In this document: piece by piece, positions 1-12,424 of the stretch | Layout of the letters: every line of letters begins with the position of its first letter | How positions within the stretch are numbered: the stretch's first letter is position 1 | DNA from: Atherinomorus stipes | Taxonomy: Eukaryota > Chordata > Actinopteri > Atheriniformes > Atherinidae | Reading direction: 5' to 3' | DNA: 64,000 bases | NCBI GenBank assembly: GCA_023101725.1 | Contig: JALJCO010013663.1 | Coordinates: forward strand, 67,001 to 131,000 | Position numbers and translations under genes: made by a program | Notes under the pieces: generated by a model | The model's database searches: none | Seen by the model: the letters and a program-made list of their open reading frames with translations, nothing else | What the model was told of the DNA's origin: nothing

Positions 1-1306
1 TCCTGAACTTCCCCTTTAAAGTATTCCTAAAAGAAAGCTATATGGAAGTGGGCTTCTTCAGTTGAGCCTTTTAAAGATAGTTTATGGTCAACATGAAATA
101 ACTTTGGAAAATGTACAGAAAAACAAGTTATTTTAAATGTTTTAGCAGAAAACAATGCTGGAACTGAAAAAAAGGTTGTTTGTTAGAATCGAAAGCTCAT
201 TTTGAAATGGATGCCAGCAGCAGAATCACGAACAAAAAACCACCACAATGTGAGTTTAGTGATTTAATGAAGGCTTAGGGCAGGCAAAGGTTAATGAAGT
301 GGATTATCTAGGGTGTTATGTCATGCCTCACATCATCTCAGGATGTCAGATGTCAGTAACCCTGGCTTTTTTTTTTTTTTTTTTTAACCCCCTTCTCCCC
401 CAATGGACTGTGATGCTGCAACACTGAGGAACAGAGATGTGCTCGGGATTTTTAAGGGCATTTGCTCAAACCTAAAAAAGGGGCATAAAGTAGAAGTGTT
501 AGTAAGACAGACTTGTATCTCCATGTCTTACTGGTTAATAAAACACAATAATTACTCATAATACACTAGTTATAATGTAGGAAACACCAGCTGTTTGTGT
601 CTGCAGAGGGGATGCATTATTTGGCAGGGCAGATTTTGGTATTATAATAAGTCATAGGTCCGTCTGTGACGGCAGGTCCTGCTATCAATAGAAAATTAAA
701 CCGTGTCAAAACTTATAAAATTCTTATTACGGAGTTTGCAGCTGAAAAAGCAAGGAAAGCAACTACATCATCAGTTTCTGGGCAATTTATGCATGGTGAT
801 GATGATGAGTTCATTTAATTTGTTAAAGACCCACAATGGAACTTTTAGCAGTTTTCTTAGTGACGTGCCCCCTATCGACGGCTAAACTAGCATCCATCTT
901 GCGTCGTACTTATAGTGTGAGCTAAATCTTGTGCTGTCCCTTCCTCTCTCCCTCCAGTAATGTTTCCTTGCGTTTCATTGCTGAATCCGACATGATGCGT
1001 GTTCAAAACACCTGCTGTGTTCATATCTGGTTCATATCTGTTTGGTAGCGCATGATGCGGTGTGCAACCAATAGTCAGCTGCAACATCACAGCCCCGTCC
1101 TGGACAAAAAAGTTACATAGTGCAGTTTCTGAGCCTCAGGATGTCGCTAGGCAGTGACAACTCGAATATGCGCATATGAATGTTGGTGTGCCATCAAAAT
1201 GAGTCAGAAACGCATATTTTTAAGGTCTAGTTACGTTGTGGGTCTTTAAAAAGCAACAATGTTGTCCTATAGTTGTATTGAAAATAAACGTAGCCTCCAT
1301 TAATAA
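1..1306. other. Non-coding stretch, no gene seen
   Basis: AT-rich sequence with stops in every frame; the two small open frames near 0.7-1.1 kb have no recognisable motif. The only structure seen is a 19-base poly-T run at 367-385. No exon, RNA gene or transposon terminus was recognised. Confidence 0.6.
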
Positions 1307-1350
1307 TGAATTTCCCTTCTGGGATAAATAAAGTATTTTTTTTATTTAAT
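1307..1350 (+). repeat. Possible LINE 3' tail fragment
   Basis: The phrase TTCTGGGATAAATAAAGTAT followed by T-rich sequence resembles the 3' end found on many fish non-LTR retrotransposons, where a 'gggataaataaagtat' phrase precedes a short tandem repeat. No body of the element can be seen upstream, so this would be a heavily 5'-truncated copy. The match is short and could be chance. A second loose match to this phrase is at about 49,055-49,080. Confidence 0.3.
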
Positions 1351-2489
1351 TTTCATTTAATTAATAATGAATAGTGTCCTATCTTGCTTGTTTGAATTGA
1401 AAGACAGAAAATGAAGTCTCAGTCACACAAGAACAGCAACATTGTGCGACAGTTGCTGCACTTGCAGGCATTCAAAGTGAATCACAAGCGGCAGAAGGTT
1501 TTTTTCCCCAGTCTGACCCGCGTGTCATGATATTGTTGAAAAAGTTTGGAAAAGTGCAGAACTAGTAGAAAATCTGGCAGAACAGGTGTTTTAGGATAAA
1601 ATTATCATTTCAGAGAAACTTTCTGGAGAAAACACAAGGGCGTTTTCTCAGTGTAGTTTTAAAAAAAAGAATTTAAGGGTTTTGTCGTTTACAGCAATAT
1701 CGTTAAAAAAAAAATTACAGAAAATCATTGGAAATGTGTCTGGGTGAGACAAAGATCAAAACCAGTTCTTGTGGTCTTCGTGCCCTCAGGCAGCATCCCT
1801 TAAAAACATAAGTCTGAAGGGGATGGCATGGCCTCAGAAATATTTCTTAGAGCTTTTGTCTGTGAACACAGTTTGTTGCCGAATCCACAAATGCAAGTGA
1901 AAACTCGACCACATGTAAGGAAAACTACATGAAAACAAGTTCCAAAATTCCTGATGCTACTCTCTCTGGACTTGATCTCGTTTAAGATGGATTGAGTTTG
2001 AGTGGAAAACAAATCAAAGTTTGAAATTGTGTTTTTGGAAGATAGAAACATGATATTCTCCAGCCTAAAGACAAGAGAAAGCATCCAATTTATCATCAGT
2101 GCTCAGGTTAAAACCAGAATCTCGGATGCACGGGGAATATGCAGTGTGCACATCTAAGCCTTCATAAATGATGACCAATCCATAAAGTCTGGAGCAACAC
2201 AAGCTGCCATCCAGATTTTGCTTAAAGGAATATAGTACACCCACAGAATGTTGTGTGTTCATTTTCTACTGAAGATTTAATGGGTGTGAGCAAGTTGCAG
2301 ATAAGAATATGAATTTCATTTCATTTTTGTGGACATGATATCTGTTTACTGAGGTTACTTGGCACCAGCACCAGATGCTATCTTTTTTTATGTGGGCCTC
2401 TCCGCATCTAAAACATCAGGTCTCATCCTTGGACCATTTTAGTTCATTGTTAAATCGATTGCTCCTGTGTTTCAAGCCCCAACACAAGC
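1351..2489. other. Non-coding stretch, no gene seen
   Basis: Several A-runs near 1,660-1,720 and short unrelated open frames on the minus strand; nothing recognised. Confidence 0.55.
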
Positions 2490-2626
2490 TACGTGAACCG
2501 GTTCTTCAGTCTGGCCCAGCAACAAAGTGGTGCCAAGTCTCAAACCAGTTTTGGGAGCCAGGAGCCAGTGCTTTGGTGGTTTGAAAGGCTCCGACTCTCA
2601 ACTTGGCTCAGTGGAAAAGGGCCCTC
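2490..2626. repeat. Dispersed repeat with GAACCGGTTC palindrome
   Basis: Begins around the palindrome GAACCGGTTC (2495-2504), runs through 'cagcaacaaagtggtgccaa' and 'gggagccaggagccagtgct' and ends near 'gtggaaaagggc'. The wording matches my memory of an abundant fish repeat built of GAACCGGTTC, GGTTCTGGGAGCCA and TGGTGGAAAAGGGC blocks. Termini and target duplication are not resolved, so the class is left open. Confidence 0.4.
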
Positions 2627-3041
2627 TGACAACTGAAAACAGAAAAAAAAGCAGTTTTGCCCTGTTCTGACCTGGTACTCCCTCAGTCTACAGTATATCA
2701 TACACTTTTTTTTAATCAAGTTTTTTTTTTTTTTACTTCAGTGAGGCTTAAAATTGGACTAAAACACAGATACATCACCCTATATGTGTTCTATTCGTGG
2801 TTGTTTAAATGAAGAAATTATTTTCTTTAATTTAGCATCAAATTATATTTCAGGTTGAGTATAGGATATATATAATTCTGTGTAAACAGAGCAAGCAAAG
2901 CAGTGTTTCTTGCCAGCATCCATATGGATATTCCAACTTTTCCAACTTCAGTAACAAGAACAGGCTAAATTTGTATATGATGGTATTCCCAGATCCAAAT
3001 TCCGACCTCCGAGTCAAATAGAGCGCATTATAACTTTAATC
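2627..3041. other. Non-coding stretch
   Basis: Contains poly-T runs at about 2,706-2,734; otherwise unremarkable AT-rich DNA. Confidence 0.5.
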
Positions 3042-3250
3042 CAGAGGTGCCCAAGTCAAGTCCTCAAGAGCTCCTATCCTCTGCATTTTAAATGAATCCC
3101 TTCTCCAACACACCTGAATCAACTGAATCAAATACCAGGCCTCTGGAGAGCTGAATGACATCCACATGAGGTTATTCAGGTGTGCTGGAGAAGGGACGCA
3201 TCTGAATGTTGCAGGATGGTAGCTGCCAAGGACTGGACTTGGGCACTCTG
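3042..3250. mobile_element. hAT-type MITE, 209 bp, decayed
   Basis: The left end reads CAGAGGTGCCCAAGTC and the right end, read on the other strand, CAGAGTGCCCAAGTC, so the element is bounded by terminal inverted repeats. Inside, the left half (tcctcaagagctcctatcct, then 'cttctccaacacacctgaat') is roughly mirrored by the right half ('tcaggtgtgctggagaaggg'), a foldback layout. The wording closely matches a very common fish hAT MITE whose ends read CAG(GGG)TGGGCAA. The 8-bp flanks do not match, so the target duplication has decayed. It has no coding capacity. A truncated relative lies at 22,925. Confidence 0.8.
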
Positions 3251-5744
3251 GCCGCAGTCAGTTAGAATGAGGAACAAAGATCAACATTAACGCGAGGCAT
3301 CTTCCAGAAACCAGGTGCACCTTTGCCACATATGATAAGCTAAGTTGTCCACCACCGTACCCAGAAATGAACACTGCAGTTTGTGTCAAAATAAAAAATG
3401 TTTGACACCCTCAAGCCTTTTCAAGGTCCTTCCGATTTCTATTGTAAATGACGTGCTCTCTGTCGATAAACTCGTGTGGAATTTAACTCCATGTTGTTTC
3501 TGTATCGAGGTCTCATTTCTTTGCGTGCCGTTTGCAGTTTGGGTCTATATGAGTGTAAAAGCTGTGCTTTAACACATGAAGCTGGGATGAAATTGGTTGT
3601 GTAGAAAAGCAAATGTGTGTATTTGTGTCTTTTTACCAGACAGAGACAAGATGTTGACACACCAATGACCCCTGGCTGGCATGTAGTGGCAGCTTATTTT
3701 ACAGCCTGAGGGGTCACTGAAGGGTTACCCAGTGTGTGTGTGTGCGAGTGTGTGTGTGGCGACAGGGATGAGCTGCTGGAGCCGCCCGGACCATCGAGCG
3801 TACAGGTGAAGCACAGCGACAAGGTCGTTCCAGCATCTGGAGGAACAGGCTCCCTTTTCTGTCAAATGAAGCTTAATGTCGACAGTCTGGAAGACAGATG
3901 TGTTTTATGATGAGAAATATTCTTTCCACTCTGTTAAGTGTTTACACTGGCAAGATATTTTGATTGACATAAAGGTGAATGTTTCCCCGTTATTATGCAG
4001 TCAATATTGCCAGTGTTCTGGCAAAATGTTGATAAATTGTTGTAAAAGAGATTTCCAGCATGACCTGGCAGATGGGGGTGAAAGCTGTAATTTGGATTTC
4101 AGCTATTAAATGGACTTTTTGAGATCTCATTCATGAAGCCATGATGAAGACAGAGAGTTTTTCTTCAGCCCCTCATAAATTATGGATTAAGGGTAAACGT
4201 TTAGCTGTTCAGCCCAGATGATGATTTAATGATTCTCCATGCAGGTATTTCATTTTTATACATTCAGATTCACAGTTTGGCCGAACAAATCCAAAGAAAA
4301 TGTAGTTAACGTTTTCATAAATTCTCATTTAGCTTCTTGTTCTCTGTAAGAAAAGGGAATCTGTTATCCAGCTGATTGTGAAAAATCTGCCTTCTGCAAC
4401 CTTAAAATCTTGTTTTAATTTCATATCTTCAGCACAAAAACCTCTTGTGTTTTTTCAAGGATGCCATAATTAGGAGGGTCAAAAGGTCCATGTTTACTAT
4501 CCCATCCACTGCTCCTTTTTAGCAGCAGGTCATCTGATTTTAGTCACTACCATCTATCTAAATTTAAATGTTATTTTTCTCCCTCCAGATAAAATTAGTT
4601 GTTGCCCTGTTATGAACTGGTGACCTGCCCATGATGTACCCTGCCTCTTGCCTAATAGCTGCTAATCATATCAACTTTTTATTCCATTAGTGTTACTGCT
4701 TTAGCTCAGAGAGTAGAACAATAATCAGTTCACTATAAAGTCTGGAGTTAAATGTTTTGGCCTCTCCAGAAAGAAGCTGATTAGCGTGGTGCTCACATAC
4801 TTTTGGCTTTGACTTCTGACACTAATCTGACACTGACTGATACTTTTTTGTACAAATGACACAAAATATTTAGTGTTTCTAAATGGTTTTAGAGATGTTG
4901 GTGGGCAGTTTTGGTACACACACCTGCCGCAGCTCAGATTGTTGTCATCTCCAGTGTTTTCTAATTTCAAGTGCAAAGAGTCCACAACTGTGCATGAGGC
5001 GGGAATGAGGCTTAAAAAGAACTTTAATTAATGTGCTGCGTCTCTGTTTGTTGACTACAAACCCGTTTTTTGAAATCTTGCTCCTCAACATGATGCTAAT
5101 CTGAACGGTGGGTCTGTTGTTTTACCTTGTGCTTTGGTGGAAAGTATACAAATTTTCTTTCTTATCAAGGCTGTGACTGATTGTTGCTATAATCCTGAAT
5201 GTATGGAGTGCAAATATATTCAATACTTAGGCGAGCTCTGTGTAGCAGAACACTTCAGCACTGGAAAAACCCCACAAAAACACAAAATTATTAAATCATC
5301 ATCTCTTGAGTACCACAATGTAAATTGCTACACTTGCACATCTCATTCTGCTTTATGATGATGAAAAAGCTACAGTCTGAAAGGCCAAAACAACTTTGAA
5401 CTGAAAGGGATGACTAGAAACTCATCATTCAAGAACTATAAGCTGACATCAAATGTCTGTTAAACACAGAGGTCAACACTGGAATGAAGTAGATGGTAAC
5501 CACTGGAAACAGGCTTCTACAGGCAGGTCTGGAGTCATGCTAATGACTAATGCGTAATCCATGAGAAGCAAAGACCTCAGGCTGAGGTTTAAAAAGACCA
5601 GGAACTGGACAGTAGAAGACTGCAGTAAGGTCTTCTTCTCTGAGTCCAGTTTTCATCTTTGCCCAACACCCACTGGTTTCTGGAAAGGCCGACTAGTCAC
5701 TGTGTCTTGCTCCCATTGACTGTTAAATATAGAAAAGGAATAGT
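3251..5744. other. Non-coding stretch, no gene seen
   Basis: Apart from the TG microsatellite at 3,731-3,758 this 2.5 kb shows only short, motif-free open frames and no recognisable repeat ends. Confidence 0.5.
3731..3758. repeat. (TG)n microsatellite, interrupted
   Basis: A GT/TG dinucleotide run broken once by 'cgag'. Vertebrate-type simple repeat. Confidence 0.9.
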
Positions 5745-5930
5745 GATGATCACGGGACTTCAGCAGGATCAGGCAGATGTGTCTTTGTGAAGGATGCAGG
5801 ATTACAGCAGGACAATCCTCCTCCAGGCCACTCAGCCAGGAGAATCAGGGTTTGGATGGAGGATCGCCATAAAGATCCTGCCATGGCCAGCTCCATCTCC
5901 AGATCTGAACCCTGTTGAAAAGTTTGATAC
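5745..5930 (+). pseudogene. Tc1-like transposase fragment, broken
   Basis: Plus-strand reading shows the Tc1 catalytic-core order: a Gln-Gln-Asp-Asn block with GAC at 5811-5813 (second catalytic Asp), then Arg-Val-Trp-Met-Glu (about 5,841-5,858), then after a frame change Trp-Pro-Ala-Pro-Ser-Pro-Asp-Leu-Asn-Pro-Val-Glu with the final GAA at 5917-5919 (third acidic residue). A loss of about two bases near 5,862-5,868 separates the two reading frames. Tc1 transposases cut and paste DNA through a DD34E triad. Only the second half of the core remains and no terminal inverted repeats are visible, so this is a dead fragment. The longer minus-strand open frame over the same bases is an antisense shadow. 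Confidence 0.65.
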
Positions 5931-6063
5931 AGAAAGGGTAGAAAGTTAGCCAACAGCAGTTTAAGCTGTGGCCTCTTATTTTTCTTCTGGAGCTGTATTG
6001 GCTGCAGCTTAGCATCACTGCTAATGTGCACCTTTAGTAACTTGGATTAAATTTCTCTGTGGC

Positions 6064-6345
6064 GTTAAGCTTGAGTTGAAGGCGTCTGCTTTTCCTTTTT
6101 TTACGTTTTTCGGCCCAAAGCTGAAAAAAAAAAACTTAATTACCCAGAAAAAGGAGATTATTGCTGCTGGGATGGCATTGCGAACTCTTACAGAAACAGC
6201 CATGATGTAAGTTTACAGCAGCACGGATGCCTATTGGTGACGCGTGAAGATTTCGAAGGGTTGTTCCATATCTTAAGGGAATAAGGGCAAGAGGCAGGGT
6301 TAGGGGTAGAGATGAAAATAGGAACTGGAATTGGGTCTTCATGTA
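6064..6345. repeat. Dispersed repeat, copy 1 (partner of 37.15-37.49 kb)
   Basis: Shares ordered blocks with 37,147-37,491: 'cttgagt..gaa', 'cgtcttcttttcctt', TTTTTCGGCCCAAAGCYGAA, 'cccagaaaaagg', GAAACAGCCATGATGT, CTATTGGTGACGC and GATGAAAATAGGAAYTGGAATTGGG. This copy lacks about 50 bases that hold a hairpin in the other copy. Its left end is not recognised, so it appears truncated. The pyrimidine-rich outer end, read as CCCAATTCCAGTTCCTATTT, suggests a DNA-transposon terminus. Confidence 0.7.
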
Positions 6346-9164
6346 AATTTCAACTTCCTCCAAGCCCCCAAAAGTGTTGTTTTCATTCTGTCATCTATGT
6401 AAGTGTGAAAAGGGCTAAAACATAAACACTGAAAGCAGATCTTGTCATGCCGATCTTTGAGTGTTAAGCTTTACCTGTTCTGGAGTCTCTGAGGAATACA
6501 TGATCCGATCATCTGTTAGTTTTACTGCATTTTACACAAAGTAAACTTAAAGCATTAGAAATGAGATTGAAAGTTTTAGTGGAACCCTGCATTTCCAGCC
6601 ATTTTTCACCGAAAGAGCACAATGTGACTTTCACTGTCTCGTATAACTCTTCAAGCAGTTTCCTAAAAAGTCAGACCATTCCTTCAAGAGACACAGCATC
6701 TGATGTCATGACAAAATGGTGCCAGACTCTCTCTACACTTCTTGTTTTGATGGCTTTTGTCACGGTTGAGCTGTTTGAATCGATTTTCATTCTGGATGTA
6801 AAACCAGTAAGATTTTGAGTCAGGCTGCTGGCAGTGATTTGATATACAAGGTGCACCAGGTTGTAAACATTTCCTCTTCAGGTTTTGGCAGCAGCAGCTG
6901 CAATCTATTTTCCCTCAGACCTGAGATGCCTTTTCTGTGCCTGAACACATTTTTTCCCTTATTCCATCTCCTTTTTTTTTCTCTCTCTGTTTTCACCTCT
7001 TCTTAACTTCCTCTTTGACAGACATCCAGCCTTTCATTTGGCACCTTAAAAGACAAAAAGTGAGAGGCCAGGATCCCGGAAAGAATCTCTGAGGTTTTTG
7101 TCAGACTTCATTAGTGGAGGTCTGGAGGGACGTCTTTCTTTACTCTCTCTCTCTGTTTGGTCATTAGAGCAACAGCTGAGCCGCTGCTGCTGATTCCTGC
7201 TGGGTGTGTATCTGTTATAACAGGGCAGAGTTTTTGTTAGAAGTCTTCGAATTTGCGCTTCTTCCTCTGCATGTGAACTGACATTGAAGCCACAGCAAAG
7301 CCATGTGTTGAAAAAGCTCAGTGAGCTCACAATTTTTAAACTGACATGAATCACTTCTGAAATTGCATATTACTGAACTAATCAGCAGCGTTCACAACCT
7401 GTGCCCTTCGATGGATGCTTGGGGGGGTTACTTTAATTCCTTCCTAAAATACCAGACAAGTTCCAATCCAATCCACTTTCTATAACACTTTTAAATAACA
7501 GGAACTGTTCCAAGCTCCGAACAAATAATTGACAATAGATAGCTAATGCATCTCCAGGAAGACAAGCCATAAAATAATGATAAAAACAAAAAGTAGGAGT
7601 AAGACAAAAGGTAAAAGAGCTAAAAGACACAAAGTAACATGGACCTGAAGTTGAACTTTGACTTTGGAAAAGGTGAAAACATGCGAGAAAAACAAGTTTA
7701 AGGAAATAATCAATGCAACTGACGTGGGTAAAAGTCTAAATCTGATTTGTAGTGAAGTTCATTCAGTCATGAGTGCATGTTTTACATAATCTCTGTGTTT
7801 CAGGCAGGCAGTTGTCTCTCTTTTTTAAAACTTTTTTTTTATTCTGGCCACTGGAGGTCCCTCTTGCTCCAGGATTGCCGGGTCAGGAAAAAGCCCGTTT
7901 GGCACGCCGTGATACATCTTTCCAATGTGTCTTCAATTAGTGGGCTGCAGTCAACACCATCCCCGGAGTTGGAATGTCAGCTGAGTTGGAGATAACCTCC
8001 TTGGTTTTCTTTTATCTCACCATAAAAACCCCAGTGAGGGATGGTGGGGTCATGGATGTACTGTGCACATTTGCAAAGCAGATTTGGAGTCAGAGATAAC
8101 AAAAAAGCCACTTCTGAGGGATACTTTTCAGTTTTCACTTCAGTTTTGATGTGACTCACTGTGGCATGATTGAGCAGTTCTGCATGGGAAGTTTTCTTTT
8201 CGGTACTCGGTGCTCATGTAGACCATAACAACACAAGCCTTTCAACTTTCTGTGAGCGTAAGATGAGAAGATGAAGGTCCACAGGTGAAGATTCTTCAGC
8301 GGCAGGGTACATGGATAAAACACATGTGTGTGTCACAGTTTGACCAAGCACTTTGAAGACTGTTACAGATATGATGCCCTGATGTTTAACCTCCATGCAT
8401 TTGACAAACTTACAGGAATTCAAGGTTTTCCTTGGAATTTCACTCATAGTAACCAGCGGAGACCCCTCCCAGCTTTATAACTAACATGGAAAACTAAAAG
8501 TTCTAAACTAACTCTGTTTTAGGATCCAAAAATGTAATATTCAGATTCATTTATGCATTAAACTTCACCACTCAAAAGCGGGCTGCTATTCTCTTAATGT
8601 TTGTGTGAATTTTCTACAGTTCAGACATATTTGTATTCAGGACCTCAAGTCTCAGCTTGAGCTTCATACATCACAGTAACACACATGAGTATATCCACAC
8701 AGCAGCTCACCGGCCAGTTCTCTTTACAATCCCCAAAATGTAGAAAGACGCATGGTTTAGTGTTTCCAGGGTTTCTTGTTGTCTTAAACACATCGGAGAC
8801 TTGAAGTCCCAGCTGGATATGCGTGTTGCTGATTTCAGGGTCATGTTTGTGGCACTGAACAGTCTCAGGAGTGTTTAAACCTTTTTGTGAGTTAGCTTAA
8901 GGTTTAGGTTGCATATTCCTACTGTTGTCTTTTTTATATTCTTAGAAAATAGCCAAAAGTTGAATTTAAATTGTTTTCTTTGTTTTTGTTTTTTAGCAAA
9001 AACTTCTGGTTGGATTATTTTAAGCTCATAATTTGGAACACAGACATCCTCTCTTAGTGAAGCTGTGTAAATTTAATGAGGAAGATCATTTCCCTGGCGT
9101 CTGCCCTCATTGTTTTGGTGCTTTGTTTTTCTTATCCAGCTAATCTTTATCGAATCCGATTCTC
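6346..9164. other. Non-coding stretch, no gene seen
   Basis: Contains a pyrimidine-rich stretch at about 6,950-7,010 and a G-run at 7,421-7,427. No open frame has a recognisable domain, and no repeat ends were identified. Confidence 0.5.
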
Positions 9165-9447
9165 TCAGTCATCTGTCGTTGTGTCCTTGGGCAAGACACT
9201 TCACCCCCCCCTTGCCTCCAGCGTCAGCATTGCTGCTGTATGACTGCTTATATACGTTTCCTTGGTGGTCAGAGAGGCCATTGGTGGACATTGGCTGCCA
9301 GGTTTCCATCAATGTGCACCAGGACAGCTGTGGCTACACAGCTTACCACCACCAAGTATGAATGAGGGGTGGATGAGTAATGGATCCAATGTAAAGCCAC
9401 AATGAGTGTCCAGAAACAAGTCTAATGCATTATTATTATTATTATTA
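9165..9447 (+). repeat. LINE/SINE 3'-end-type repeat ending in (ATT)n
   Basis: The ordered landmarks are 'tgtccttgggcaagacactt', 'caccaggacagctgtggcta', 'aatgaggggtggatgagtaa', 'gtaaagccac' and 'gagtgtccagaaa', ending in a (TTA/ATT)n run at 9,428-9,447. This is the layout of a very abundant teleost repeat that forms the 3' part of L2-like LINEs and the SINEs they mobilise, in plus orientation. It has no coding role and is several percent decayed (for example GTAAAGCCAC for the usual GTAAAGCGCT). The exact family name is not claimed. Confidence 0.75.
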
Positions 9448-10603
9448 CTTCATTTTCCAACTCTGATCCAACGGTCTTCTTGGCAGCTATTTGAGAACCA
9501 ACTGTCTGAGAGGTCCTATCCTGTATTCCCTTACTTCCCTTATGTCACTATTTCACAGAGATGACACTTTGAAATCTAATCAAAGCAGTTTTACCATATT
9601 CACACCATACATCAATAAATACACTCGGGTGTGCAATATTGTATCATTAGTGATAATACCGTTTTTTTTTTTTTTTTTTTATTTATTTTGGCACCGGTGG
9701 AAAATGCAATGTCATGATCACACATTTCAAGCACGATGACATCATTCAACTCAACCTATGTAGCATTTGTTTATCCTACACTGACTCAGCCGTGCGCGGC
9801 GACCCGCCTCGACTATATTGTTAGCGCCATGCCTTCAAAGTGCCAACAATTAAATAATTTCACATGGACAAGGTCAAAATTTCTTAATTGAAACCGCATT
9901 GTCGCCTCCAGAAGACCAGCAGCGGTACTGTAGGATACTCTGCTGTCAGACATCTGCTCTGCATGTCAACACAGCATGCAGAGTGGCAACAGAGAAAGAG
10001 GCAGGGCCTACAAGCAGGTAAACGGCAAAAGGACCCAACAAACTCATTACATGTGGAGTCCAGAGAAAGGAAAGGTAGCAGCTGATAAGTTGCTTTAGAT
10101 TTTACAAGTCCATAGACGTTCCAAAAAAGATATTGATGGTGAACAGCAAATTCGATGCTAATGCTGCCATAGCCTGATGAAGTTAACATTGGTTAGCTTA
10201 AACAGTGTACACAAGTAGTTCCCAAATGTTTTGAGCCACGACCTTCAAGATAATGGTGGTGTTCATAACCCCTGGCACAACTGAGTGACATATCAGATGG
10301 GTCAACCTGCAGCCATCCTCTGAATGCCAGTCTGGAAAACTGCCTGAATCTTCATAAATTACAAGGATAAAGTTGTTTTTGGTGGATTGTTTTAACAGTC
10401 GTGAGAAACAACCCACATGCCAAAAAACAGCTTCTCTCATCAAGATATTGCCAAACTGGGATTAGTAAAATAGAACCTGTTTCTGGATACCTGGCCGTAA
10501 AAAATACTAAATATAAGGTTTTAAAGATAGCAGACACTTCATAAATGGGGATAAAGCATTTTGTGGATTTGGTTGATCACAGTAAGTTATGTAATAATGT
10601 ATT
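9448..10603. other. Non-coding stretch
   Basis: Poly-T run of 19 at 9,662-9,680. The interval 9,640-10,190 ('gcgcggcgacccgcctcgac' and neighbours) is more GC-rich and may be transposon-derived, but I could not define termini. Confidence 0.45.
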
Positions 10604-10645
10604 AGAGAAGTATCGGATCAGGACTTGATATCGGCCAATACTCAA
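10604..10645. repeat. Fragment of TATCGG-containing repeat
   Basis: The words AAGTATCGGATCAGGACTTG and 'atatcggccaatactcaaatcaa' recall a fish hAT-type repeat with alternating TATCGG blocks ending in ATCCCTA. A related stretch lies at 63,355-63,475. Only a fragment is seen. Confidence 0.35.
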
Positions 10646-10732
10646 ATCAAATTACTCGGACTCAGGGTCAAATAAAGAGAGAGAGGTGTTGGCGGATAAA
10701 ATGTCTTCACACTTCCAGGGATGTTCAAGTCA

Positions 10733-10882
10733 ATCAATCAATCAATCAACTTTTATTTGTATAGCCCTTTACAATAACCAGAATGGTACTCAAAGTGCTT
10801 CACAATTAAACCATAAATGTACATCGATACATAAAACAGAAAAATCAATAAAACAGGATAAGAAAGAAATAAGAAGTAACTG
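10733..10882 (-). repeat. LINE 3' end, antisense, with (TTGA)n tail
   Basis: On the plus strand (TCAA)n at 10,733-10,750 is followed by 'cttttatttgtatagccctt', 'tactcaaagtgcttcaca' and an A/C-rich stretch. Read on the minus strand this ends in (TTGA)n, the layout of a fish non-LTR retrotransposon 3' end with a TTTATATAGC-type core. The element is strongly 5' truncated, as usual for such insertions. Confidence 0.6.
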
Positions 10883-12002
10883 GGAAGTGCCATAGCGCTG
10901 TTAAAGTGACTCTTTAACAGGGAAGTAGCTGTTATTTCACCAGAAATAACAGCTTTAAGATCATCTGCAGTGTCAGGCAGGTGTAAAGTTACAGTTACAC
11001 CAAATAAGGACATGTTCTAGTATTACTCTCTTTTAGAAATATTAAGATTTAATTTTGACCTCATAAGGTAAAACATGAAAATATTTCAGATTTTACTATA
11101 ATCATCAGTATAACAACATACTATTATATGATATGGCTTGAATCATGAAGTGATCCATGAATACATGCAACCGTTTGAAACGATACACATATGCACATAC
11201 AACACGTATGCGCTCACTTCATCTTACACACCCATTCCCTGAACTCCAGTGTAATGTTATTGTAAGGTTTCCCACCTGTCTGCAGCTGTCAGCAGGGTGT
11301 TCTTGCTACGAATACCTCCCAACCACCGCATGTCCTCCGCTAACTCACGCACATACACAGAAACAGTAGTTTCCTGCCTGGCTGGAGAGGGGCCTCCGCC
11401 AGCATGATGACCGAGTTGTGGACTGCAGGAATGCAGTCTGTTTTTTGCAAAAATTAGGTAACACAACAAATCTAAGAACTTTCAGGTAGCAATAACTGAA
11501 GCTGAGCCAAAGCTGAGAAGTTGTAATATAGTTCAGTTGTCGTCACTTGGCGTTTTCTTGCTCCCATGAAGCAACATTAATATTGAATTAATCATGGTTA
11601 TAATATAAAATTTGCTCAATTGCTCATATGCAAATATGTCTGGGAGTGCTAACGATGAAAATCTGAAAAATCTAATGATAAAAAGTAAAAGTGAATTGAA
11701 TTCAAATACTGATCATATACCCAGTTTGGCATTCACCATCTGCAAAAGACACCTCAATTTTTTACTTTCATGAATGACGTGGGAGTGCATGATGCCATTA
11801 AGTCATTCATGAAAAGGCACTGACATTGTTAGCAGAAAATTGACTGACAACAATTTTGAAAGTTGATAGTCAATAAAAAAAGTTATTCTTTGGTAATGTG
11901 TGGTGATACATTATAGTAAATATGTATGTTGGTCCAAGTAAAATACATCAATTTTACAGTCAGGGCCCAAAACTTGTGATTTCACAGTTATTTACGGTGA
12001 TG
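10883..12002. other. Non-coding stretch, no gene seen
   Basis: AT-rich sequence with no recognised domain or repeat end. Confidence 0.5.
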
Positions 12003-12085
12003 TAGCTCCTGTTGTTGCCAACAGCTGCAACTCTTGACAAGGACAAAAACAGGCTGAGAGATTGTGGGTTCAAATCCCGTCCTCT
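12003..12085 (+). other. tRNA-like promoter boxes, possible SINE head
   Basis: 'tgtagctcctgttg' (12,000-12,013) resembles a tRNA A box, and GGGTTCAAATCCCG (about 12,066-12,079) is a good B box about 60 bases downstream. The A box is weak and no cloverleaf forms, so a decayed tRNA-derived SINE is the more likely reading. A lone B-box-like GGTTCACATCC also occurs near 18,012. Confidence 0.25.
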
Positions 12086-12424
12086 GCTAATATTCTTTAG
12101 TCTTTTTGCTTTTGCGTTCACAGTTACCAACTTATCTGCTTTACTCCTGTCTGCCAGTGGCTATGTTTTGGAGTTAAAATACTGTATGTGGTTAGGTTTA
12201 GATGTTAAAACAAACTGAGTTTGGATCAGAAATACAGTCTCCGTCAGCATCAATGGGTGCACCCATTTAATTGCTTGTTTAACCTAATAACAGAATTAAT
12301 ACTGGGCTGACTTTTGCTGGCTAGAGAGCTCAAAGAAAAGTCAGGGTACAAGAAAAATGCAGAGGTAGCCTTTGTTAACCGGTGCTAAAGTATGGAAATC
12401 TGCTAAATCTGCAAGTCCAGTCCT

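Noticed and set aside
5750..6031. 93-codon minus-strand open frame
   Set aside because: Antisense shadow of a Tc1 transposase fragment whose catalytic motifs read on the plus strand.
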